Positions 55,750-64,000 of a stretch of DNA of 64,000 nt are shown piece after piece. The position numbers were made by a program, and so were the translations under genes. Positions within the stretch are counted from its first letter, which is position 1, and every line of letters starts with the position of its first letter. The notes beneath the pieces were generated by a model that had not been told where the DNA came from, did not search any database, and worked only from the letters and a program-made list of their open reading frames with translations. This stretch comes from Lutjanus erythropterus (lineage: Eukaryota > Chordata > Actinopteri > Lutjaniformes > Lutjanidae), in the NCBI GenBank assembly GCA_020091685.1, contig CM034605.1, positions 24,954,470 to 25,018,469 on the forward strand, written 5' to 3'.

Positions 55750-57635
55750 TCTATACCATTTCAGCCGAGTCAGATCATGGCAACGCCTCCACTCAAAATC
55801 CCGAATAAAGTCAAGCCAATAAAGACGGGAAGAGGACAAGGGGAAAAAAAAGGCCCCAGTGCCTCGTGGGAAATCAGTGCCTTAATTAAGCAGGCCTGGT
55901 TTCTGTCACCAAGCACAGGGATTATGTGCCTCGCTCATTATAGTCCTGATTATTGCTTTTCCCCAGCAATCACAGAAAAAAAGCCAGTAAACACATTTGT
56001 CAATGATTTCTTGCCAATCTGATGACAAACTCACATCAGATTTAATATTCCGCGCCCACAAGGCCTGTATGCCCCCTTCTCCCCCTCATCCTCATCTCCT
56101 TTCTCTCCATGTCTACGTACTTTATTCATTTCCATCCAGCGAGGCAAACAAATCAAAGCATACTTGACCAACTGACAAAGAGCTAAAACTTTTATAAACA
56201 AGGAAGTAAAAATCCCTATCAAAGTGTCAGGCGACGTGCTGAAGTCAGACATCAGTGTTACATAAACCAAACTAAAAAAAAGTCACGCAATCACACAAAA
56301 CTGGCTAATTTGCTGGCCAAGCTTGAGCCAGATGCAATAGCTGTGATTGCGAGTTGTTTAAGGCGAGAACATGAGAGTTAGTGCAGATGTGCCAGATGTT
56401 GTTTGAATAATGCATGTCTGCCAAAGCGAGTCCCAGTTTGGACACCCAGGAAGAGAAAGCAGACCTGATGTAAGAGAATTACTGGACCAACTCAGTAACT
56501 TTAAAAAATAATTAAGTTTGTTCAAATGAAGTTAACAAGTTGGAAAAAAAAAACACAGTTGCATTAAGTCAGGTGTACTTAATAATCTGATTGCTTTTAG
56601 ATCAACAGTTTGCATTTATCAAGCTTAAATAGGGGTGCAATGGATCACAACACAAGTCACAGTTCAAATCGTATAATGGTTTTGAGTGAGGGATTGTGTC
56701 AGTTTTAGGATCAGCAAAAAAGAAAGAAAAGGTGGGATTAAGATCACATGATCACACGCTCTTGTCTTTGATCTCTGTCTGTAGTCATCAACATAGTAAT
56801 GTAATGTAATAATTCTAATAATAATGTTAATAATAATTATATAAAATAAAATTACACTTTAATAACAATACAATACAGCTTTGAATAATAACTCTATTGT
56901 ATTATACTATACTATAGTACGTATAATAGATAATTACATACTGTACACTATAATGCACTAGTATGCTAAATGCTCCGCCCACATCACTATCTGATTGGTT
57001 AGAAGTCATGAGTAACAGCCAATCAACACAATTCACTTATGGAACCAGAGTCGCTCAACAAGTGGGCAGTCACTGTTGAGCTCTATTTAAGGCAAGTAAA
57101 CTTAAAAGTTTCCATTTTTTCAAGTCAATTATTTGCTTTACAAAGAAGGTTTTTTTTTTTGTTATAATAACCTTAGTGTGTAAGTGTGATGCATGACTGA
57201 TTTTAATAAATTAAAATGTAACCACCCATTAGTGAGATTCAATTTTATGACAAAGCACCTGTGCTAATTATAGACACAAAACAAAGCTTTTTCAAGTTTT
57301 GAAAGATTGTGCCCCCCCCCTCCAATGCCTCACAGTGGTTTGGTCCACTGCCTACCTGTAGCCATAGGTCTTTTTCACTGTCAAAATATTTAAGAATAGA
57401 TTAAATCTGGCACTTAGACCATCAGTGGGAAAGAGAGAAACATACACAGATGTATTATTTTGCTGTAATCTTAGTCAGCACTCCTCTGGCAGCAGCATGC
57501 GCAGCCTGTTTAGGGTCCCCACAAACCGTGACATGAAATATCCGCCCTTGGTTGAATGAGACTCATTCAAAGTATTACTTCAACTATTAATGACATGACA
57601 CTTTTTACAGTGTACCCTTGTTATGTTCAATCACA
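55750..57635. other. no gene seen; AT-rich tract
   Basis: 56810-56960 is a degenerate ATA/AAT-rich tract. It is followed by CATCACTATCTGATTGGTTA and ACAGCCAATCAAC, inverted CCAAT words near 56981 and 57016. A C9 run lies near 57313. Confidence 0.45.
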
Positions 57636-57640
57636 CTGAG

Positions 57641-57748
57641 GCCGCAGGGTGGCCTTGTACTCAAAGCCACAATCCTTCATCCAGAGGACCCAAATTCAAG
57701 CCCCCATTTTGGCAAACATCCTCCCTGCTGAAGCGTCCTTGAGCTCTC
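57641..57748 (+). mobile_element. diverged tRNA-derived SINE
   Basis: GCCGCAGGGTGGCCTTGTAC resembles a box A region and AATTCAAGCCC (57692-57702) a decayed box B. Then CATCCTCCCTGCTGAAGCGT and CCTTGAGC resemble a teleost SINE body. Decayed. Confidence 0.6.
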
Positions 57749-57749
57749 G

Positions 57750-58435
57750 AAGGGTGCGATCACATTGGAAGCAATTTTAGAAGTTTAGATTGATTTGCGA
57801 GCTGTTTATGTGCCCCGAGTTTGAAGAAATGAATCAATTCACAATCACTCCGGTGTTTGTATCTGCGGTCCAATCAGATCAGGCAACAGATGGGACTGGT
57901 GGTGATTTAGAAATAAGAAAAATGGAGGACAGGCATAGAGTTGCTGTTAATGATGATTCATTAGTGACATTAACATTAAATTAACTAAATACCAAGCATT
58001 CACTTCATGGTGTCACACCGTGGAGTTACTGTGAAAGAGAAAGCAGCAGGCGCACAAGTTGATTTAAGGGCACACTGCAAATGTCTTGTAACTTTATGAC
58101 ATAAATTTGTAATATTTAGTAAGTAGAATTAATCTGATGTGATTTGATTTTAATGATTCATGATAAGATTATTTAATGTTTTAATGTTCTGAGCTAACTT
58201 TATAAATATGGGCCCTCTTTTCCACTATAAATATGAAGTCAGTGTCTTATTTCTACAAGACATTAAAATGCGTCTCTTTATTGTGACATTTAGAAAGCAA
58301 CACAACTGTTTTCCTGACAGTCTGTCAATTGAACAAATGCTGAGACAACCGTAGCTGATAAATAGGTTGAAAAGGAATCACCAACAACTTTGATTTTGGT
58401 TTGTCTTTGGTTTGAGCCTCCCAAATATAACTGCA
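57750..58435. other. no gene seen
   Basis: AT-rich. The frame 57790-57984 has no support. Confidence 0.5.
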
Positions 58436-58439
58436 TCCT

Positions 58440-58559
58440 GCTATTCACTTGCACTTTCAGCAATAGCAGCATAAACTGTCACCATCAGAAAGACTTTCCT
58501 GCCAGAAGACTGCCGTTATATACACCAAATATCGCTCTCTCCAACACCAACCAGACTCC
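58440..58559. mobile_element. partial arm of an older foldback copy
   Basis: CACCATCAGAAAGACTTTCC, CCGTTATATACACCAAATA and ATCGCTCTCTCCAACACCAA parallel the left arm of the foldback family. The copy is interrupted by the complete palindrome at 58560-59080. Confidence 0.7.
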
Positions 58560-59080
58560 AGAAGTCGCAGGAGTGCTGGTATAGAAAGCTAAGCAATGTA
58601 CTGTACGCTATATTTGGAATATTACCACAGCTTTATTTTGCCATCAGACAGCCTTTTATGACAGAAAACCAATGTTACATAAGAAAAATATCACTCTCTC
58701 CAAACCAACCAAACTCCATTAGCAAAAACAGTAATTTTACCTCACAGAACACAGGGGTTGCTGGTCTACCACTGCCTGGATTTGTTAATTTGTTTGTGTT
58801 ATTGTGTGACCGAACCTACCTCTACCTAAACCTACCTACCAAAATCACACAACAACGCATAAAAACAACCAGATTCAGGCAGTGGTAGACCAGCAACTCC
58901 TGTGTTCTGCGAGCTAAAATTACTGATTTTGCCAATGGAGTTTGGTTGGTTTGGACAGTGATATTTGCCTTACATAAGATTAGTTTTCTGTCGTAAAAGG
59001 CTGTCTGACAGCAAGATAAAGCAGTGCCAATATATTGTACATTGCTTAGCTTTCTTCACATGTACTCCTGCAACTTCTCG
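58560..59080. mobile_element. foldback element copy 4, near-perfect 520-bp palindrome
   Basis: Arms pair over nearly their whole length, centred near 58820. AGAAGTCGCAGGAGT pairs with ACTCCTGCAACTTCT, GAAAGCTAAGCAATGTAC with GTACATTGCTTAGCTTTC, and CTGGTCTACCACTGCCTG with CAGGCAGTGGTAGACCAG. It shares AACCAACCAAACTCCATTAG with the other foldback copies. No coding capacity. Confidence 0.9.
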
Positions 59081-59084
59081 ATCT

Positions 59085-60800
59085 TTTACCGTATTGGCAC
59101 TGATCATGTAGGGAACTGGGCAGAAATCATGAGGTGCAGAATCATCCAATAAAAAAGTAATGAGAAAGAGTTATACAAAAAGGCATAAAAATGCACACTG
59201 GGCTGGTTTGGTCAGACAGTGCAAGTTATTTAAATATGCCATCTTGGGAAATTGTGACTGGCATTTTTGACTCATTTCTGACATGCGAACAGATGATGAA
59301 AATAATCATTAGTTGCAGCTCCATTCTGGATTCACTCCCTCCAACTGTGCCTCTCATCTTGGCTTCATTCTGCCTGTTTTGGCTCCCGAAAAGCGACCAT
59401 AAATACAGTCTGTCGGCTTCAAAACGACCAGTTAGAAACCAGTGGTTGATGTCACATTCACCTCGTCCACTATTATTTACCGTCGGTGGCTTCAACAACA
59501 AAAAACACAGTGCGTTCAGCCTTCAGCCTGAGCAATCGACCCCGAGCTCGGGGGACACAGAGCTGCAGTTGACTCTGGAGGAAGGGTGAGGGGGTCACGG
59601 CAACAGACTGATCAATAAAGTATTATATGACTTCACAATATCAGTTGGAGGACGTCTCAACAGTGGCAGACACACACGTAAACGTGTAACCAGATGGGAA
59701 GGTGACGCCTCGCAGTGAGGTGCGTGCTCCTGCGACTCATGATGAGAGCTCACAGCGAGGACGCGGCCAGGTTTATTAATACCGTTGCTAAGAGGAATCA
59801 TGGGTAGTCACGAAGCTGGACGGGGAGTCAGATTATTCGAATTCCAAGGCAGGACTGCAGCTGTCCCTCCTCAGCCCCTCTCACCTTTTTCACCACCAGC
59901 CTCGTGGTCTTACACAACCCGCATCCATGGCCGTGGGAACAGCAAAGCTCTCATTTAGCTTACCTAGTGGGCAGCTGGTCAGATTACAGCGTGTGTTAAG
60001 ATTTAAGAGAGGACGAGCGTGATCGAATGTGCCCTCGGTGACAAGATACCACCCTGATCCCGGGGATGTCTCACATTCTCAGGTCTGGGACTCGAATATC
60101 TAATGCAGCCGACCCAGGCTCCCATTTGCTGCTCTCGCTCTCTCTTTCTCACTTGTTGTCATGGATACAAAACCCCTTTCACCAGCCCGGCTCCCGCTCT
60201 AAATGCGACACATGACACACGACCACTTTCCGTAAAACTTCAACCTTTTCCGTTCATTTCTATTCATTCGGCTGCACCGAGCTAAACAGCACAATGAAAC
60301 TGTCCCTAGAGGGAATAAAGTGTCCTAACAGGTTTACCTCTGTCTGCTGACACACAGTCTATTACTTCATCTGCACGCCGCTCTGACACAAACCCACGCA
60401 CGCACGCACACACAGCAGCCGCTGCAGGTGGAGGAAGGGACGACGGAGGAGATCACACAGTGGCAGCTCTCTCCTTCTGTCCTGTCAGATTACACACTGC
60501 TGCTCCAGCCCTTAAACCCATTGTCCAACCACGCCAATAACACCAGAGAGAGGCTGTGCATACGCCGCCTTTGTGCTGCAACTGTAACTCTCTCCTTGTC
60601 CAACAGGGACATCCCTTTCACCCCAAAGATGGATAACACAGCGAGCAACAAAGGGATGCAGAGGATAAAGCCGTCTCTGCCCTGCAGAGAGCTGTCACCT
60701 TCAGTCATCAGGCCGTGTCCTGATTTTTATCAGAAAAACTCTGTTTAATAGAGATCTCAACACCCAACTGGACTGCTCTGTTTTGTATTGTCTTGTAAAG
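59085..60800. other. no gene seen; GC-richer 59500-60450
   Basis: 59500-60450 has more CpG than its surroundings and frames of up to 132 aa (59191-59589) and 106 aa (60428-60748), none with recognisable motifs. A donor-like CTAG|GTAAGC exists on the minus strand at 59969-59960, without a convincing exon. Confidence 0.4.
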
Positions 60801-60804
60801 ATTA

Positions 60805-61130
60805 GTTATTAATTTATTAGTTGATTGAGAAAGAATTAATCAACAAAAAATTGATATTTAAGTAAGGATTTTTGTCATTTATCAAGGATTCATTCATTGC
60901 AGCTTCTCTAATATGAGAGTTTGCTGCTTTTCCGTTCTTTATTGAATCAATGTCAATTGAATATTTTTAGGTTTTGAACTGTTCATCTGAAACAATTTAG
61001 AGATTCGACTTTGGAAGTTGTGATAAGCTCATTATTATATGTCTTTTTACACATACAACAGCTGAATAAATCAAAATAAAATTGAAAGATAAATCGATTA
61101 AGTAATTTTGAGCAGTTTTAAAGTTTCCCT
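60805..61130 (+). repeat. 'ATTAGTTGATTGAGAAAGAATTAATC' dispersed repeat
   Basis: TTATTAGTTGATTGAGAAAG, GAATTAATCAACAAAAAATT, and the later GATAAATCGATTAAGTAATT place this in the same family as 12245-12595. Partly rearranged. Confidence 0.7.
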
Positions 61131-61200
61131 GTGGAGTTTTTGGCCACCAGTAGTGCTCTGTCGCCGGTTCCGGCAGATGGCCACCCATCATTTAAAAATA

Positions 61201-61377
61201 AACCTGGATCCTCTTGAGGATTTTGCCTTTTAAAAGGAAGTTTCTCCTCACCACAGTCGCCTTAGTGCTTGCTCTTGGTGGGAACTATTAGGGGAGTACA
61301 GTCTAGACTTGCTCAATTTGAAAAGTGCCCTGAGATGATTTGGTGCTATTCAAATAAATTGAACTAAATTGGAGCAA
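61201..61377 (+). mobile_element. LINE/SINE L2-type 3' end
   Basis: TTTAAAAGGAAGTTTCTCCT, CACCACAGTCGCC, AGTGCTTGCTCTTGGTGGGA, ACAGTCTAGACTTGCTC and CTGAGATGATTTGGTGCTAT, ending in an AAATAAATTGAACTAAATTG tail. A well-known teleost L2-like 3' terminus. Confidence 0.88.
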
Positions 61378-61900
61378 AGTTTACATGAGCGAGTTGTTTG
61401 TCTGGTGCATGTGCACAGAGATATGAATGAACAGACCCTTTTCCAGCTGACTTCATCAAAAAGCTGTGCGTGCATTTTGCAACAAAACCAGCAGTCTACC
61501 TCGTCATCCAGACGATTTATAAAGCTGCCAACTTTGATTTAGACATTTTACCAGCAACAAAATCACCAAAATCTCTGGTTGTTGCATGTACAGTTTTCAT
61601 AATCGACATTTCACTGGCCAACTCAAGTTGCACAGGATTCTGACAAGATCACGACTGTTTCAGAGCAGTTGGCGTCTATGGTTGTAAGCTATTAACAGTG
61701 TTGACTGGACTGAGGACACGATCTAAACTGCTGGTGTTTGCAGTACCCATTGACAAGCTGTTGTGGTCTGCCAAACTGTGTGCGCAGCTTGCTCATCATT
61801 TACAAACTGTAAAGGGGTCTACAGGGATGACACACACTTGTACCAATGTTTCATATCACTTGACTGTTCAACACGTGGCAGTAATGCAGCAATGCAACAA
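61378..61900. other. no gene seen
   Basis: The frame at 61698-61916 is unsupported. Confidence 0.5.
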
Positions 61901-61919
61901 AAAAAAAGACTGCTAGCAT

Positions 61920-62090
61920 GTAACTGCTAGTGGAACAGACACACGGCCTTCCTGTGTGGTGTTTCCATGTTCTCCCCGTGGCTCGTGTGGCTTTCCTGCA
62001 GGCACTCCATTTTCCTCCACTAAATAAAAAAACATGTATGCTGACTAAGGCTGAGAACTAGAGTTGGTCCCCTGGAGAGATCTACGCTAT
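61920..62090 (+). mobile_element. diverged retroelement fragment
   Basis: CTGTGTGGTGTTTCCATGTT, CTCCCCGTGGCTCGTGTGG, CATTTTCCTCCACTAAATAA, AAAACATGTATGCTGAC and AGTTGGTCCCCTGG parallel the repeat family seen at 1025-1350. Confidence 0.7.
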
Positions 62091-62094
62091 GTCA

Positions 62095-62930
62095 CATGTT
62101 AGCTTACACACTGTCATGGTGTTAAAAATAAAATTCTTTACTATGAGATAATGTTCAAACGGTGTGCATGGAAATTTCCATTGCTGCATACCAATCAGAT
62201 ACAGGCTCGTATTTGCGCTGCAGTTTGCAGTGATGCATTCATGGAAAATAAATTTGCAGGACATTGACCCTCAAGTCCACTTGATTGAGAATCACTTCTC
62301 CACGCTGTCGTGATCAGTATCACAGTTGTCAGACCAGATAAAAGGTCACACGTTCTCTCATTCTTCATTCTGGACCTCCATTTTTCATTAAAATTGACCA
62401 TAACTGTCTATGAAACATGACTGCATCAAGATATTTGACCTCCATGGCAACAATATTCATTTACAAAGCAAACATAAAGCTCATGATACTGTCCAGAGGG
62501 GCTAAATGTGATACATTATTGATGCCTGTGCAGAGAAATACTCCTCACCTCCTCTCCAGGGAGGAAACAGCACACTGTTTGGCTACAGAAACACTCCAAG
62601 TGAAGTGATGACTCGCCCGATGGAGACCTAAGATATTTTTCTACAAAGCACATAGTTTTGTTTTGTTGCCAAATTTCATAAAAAACAGACAGATTTTTAA
62701 AAATAGTCATTGATATTTTCACCCAGATTGTATAACCACACAAACCTTAGTGTTCTCAATCCTGAGAAGTAAATGTTAGCATGTTCCTGGTTTGCTAGCA
62801 TGTTAGCTCTTAGCTCCAGTAGATAGAGTAGGTCACCAATTAGCCCTGCAAGTTGCCCCTACGTGACAAAGACAAAAAAGAAACAGTAAATCAACCCATG
62901 ACTAAACAAATACTGAAAACTGTGGCCAAA
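62095..62930. other. no gene seen
   Basis: A TGTTAGCATGTTCCTGG...CTAGCATGTTAGCTC patch at 62774-62809 echoes the repeat at 16505. Confidence 0.45.
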
Positions 62931-62939
62931 CACCCAGGG

Positions 62940-63240
62940 TGGTTTGAGTATTTTATTCAGATATAAGTGCAGGAAACAACTGGCAGACCTGAGCTGAAAC
63001 TAGGTTTCAGAACAGCTGCAGGATAATAGGGGAAAAAAAAGGTTCATTTCTAGCTCTGTTTTAAACATGGATGTAAACAATGCAGGTTTCTAAATGTTCA
63101 AAAGCTCAGCTCTGCAAATGTTTTATGAGGAAGGAAATGTTTTCAACATCTCAAGGACCCACAGTGTGTTTTGGAGGCAAACACTGAATGTAAACATAAA
63201 CTTTGTTTGTTTACAAGAAAACTCCACAGAGCACCTTTAA
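62940..63240. repeat. candidate MITE ending in CTCCACAGAGCACCTTTAA
   Basis: The right end (AAACTCCACAGAGCACCTTT, then AAT) is a terminus I associate with teleost MITEs. The body contains CAGCTGCAGGATAATAGG. The left boundary is uncertain. Confidence 0.45.
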
Positions 63241-63514
63241 TTTAGATTTTTCAAAACATAACAGAACACAACAACAAATACTATACTACAACAGAGAAGA
63301 CAAAGACAAACAGCATGACATGATTTTCATTTACATATGTCTGTTAAAATAATTCAGAAAATAACTATATGGAATATTCTGGATAAAATATGCACTAGAA
63401 AATGTCTGACTTCTTCCCAAAATAGATGAAAACAAATTTATTTTTCACAAACAAAAAATGCTGCACACATCAGATTTATTTCAAAATAAAGGACATTTTT
63501 TCAAGCTGTCATTT

Positions 63515-63612
63515 CTTTCTTAATATTGTGACAAGTATCATATCGTGATTTTTTTTTAAATCTGGGTATTATTGTATCTTGAGCTTTTTGGTATTCTCAC
63601 ATCCCTAATAAT
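63515..63612. repeat. fragment of 'TATCATATCGTGATTT...CACATCCCTA' repeat
   Basis: AAGTATCATATCGTGA, GGTATTATTGTATCTTGAG and TTCTCACATCCCTAATAA match the end of a common teleost repeat. Confidence 0.6.
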
Positions 63613-63687
63613 AACCACCATTTCTTTTAATTTTCTTGGACATTTTTTCTGTAAGTAAACTGAAAACTTATACCCACAGAGGAGCTG

Positions 63688-64000
63688 CAAGGACTAATTG
63701 ATTGAGAACTTTATACCATTTTTGTAACTGAATATTTTCTGTGATTTTTTTTTTTTCAGCAAACAGGCCAAACATTCACTGCTTCCAGCTTCTGAAAAAT
63801 AGATAAATTATACTGATTTTTGCCAGATATTACAGTAAATTGAACATCTTTGAGTTTTGGACTGATGGTCTGATAAAACAAAACATCTGAAGATGATTTT
63901 TTTTTTTTGGGCGGTGGGAAATTATGGCTTGACTTTTTACTATTTACTGGTGTTTCTTAGACTATAAACTGCCAGTCGACAAAATGATTCATCAATTAAT
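63688..64000 (+). repeat. 'AAGGACTAATTGATTGAG...ATTCATCAATTAAT' repeat, cut by window end
   Basis: GCAAGGACTAATTGATTGAG, AACATTCACTGCTTCCAGC, TCTTTGAGTTTTGGACTG and CAGTCGACAAAATGATTC follow the family order. It runs to the last base. Confidence 0.8.

Noticed and set aside
22989-59080. CRISPR-like or phage/defence system
   Set aside because: Repeats are teleost transposons and minisatellites. There are no regularly spaced identical repeats with unique spacers and no prokaryotic-type genes.
59930-60070. Possible minus-strand exon ending at CTAG|GTAAGC
   Set aside because: The donor is good, but upstream frames close quickly and no acceptor or family match was found.

Overview
This is a vertebrate nuclear genomic window, almost certainly from a teleost (ray-finned) fish. 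It is AT-rich and gene-poor, with many CA/TG microsatellites and many decayed dispersed repeats of kinds typical of teleosts: tRNA-headed SINEs, L2/Rex1-like LINE tails, hAT-like and TTAA-flanked MITEs, and star-like 'TACTCAAGTA' and 'TAGCATGCTAA' repeats. Nothing looks prokaryotic, viral or organellar. Repeat family assignments come from remembered consensus patterns, not a database search.

The one coding element I recognise with confidence is a 107-nt internal exon on the minus strand at 44840-44946. It encodes 35 whole residues of the second Calx-beta (Ca2+-binding, CBD2) domain of an SLC8 Na+/Ca2+ exchanger. The residues fit best with slc8a3/NCX3, specifically the mutually exclusive 'exon A'. 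Splice sites and phases are intact. No other exchanger exon (the large exon 2, alternative exon B, exon C or the downstream membrane exons) was found, so most of the window reads as the large introns on either side of exon A. Exon A has an unusually long AG-free pyrimidine tract upstream, a weak donor, and more pyrimidine-rich sequence downstream. This suits a tissue-regulated exon.

Layout: 1-9 kb holds decayed repeats, a purine-rich satellite-like block, and a broken LINE reverse-transcriptase C-terminus with its 3' tail (8.1-9.0 kb). 9-22 kb holds microsatellites, a 160-bp hairpin repeat (13.05-13.2 kb), a minus-strand SINE containing a small TTAGGG array (17.5-17.7 kb), a GC-richer block with RFX-like sites (18.65-19.0 kb) and a compact hairpin (19.83-19.89 kb). 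22-30 kb holds the first TTAA foldback element, a hAT-type MITE with a clear target duplication, a CpG-rich block with a CTCF-like site, and an exon-like segment at 28.05 kb followed by a homeodomain-type inverted site. 30-44 kb is mostly unremarkable, apart from a 1-kb element built of ~56-bp AGAACC/GGTTCT repeats (36.2-37.2 kb). 44-47 kb holds exon A between two TTAA foldback elements. 47-64 kb holds a shared MITE end pair, an iterated palindrome (51.4 kb), a 460-bp polypurine tract directly next to a second AGAACC element (53.1-54.6 kb), a nested near-perfect foldback (58.4-59.1 kb), and decayed repeats to the end.

I did not find an undescribed multi-gene system. The observations most worth checking are the splicing architecture of exon A and its flanking self-complementary elements, the TTAA foldback family, the AGAACC minisatellite-bearing elements, and the exon-like block at 28050-28142.
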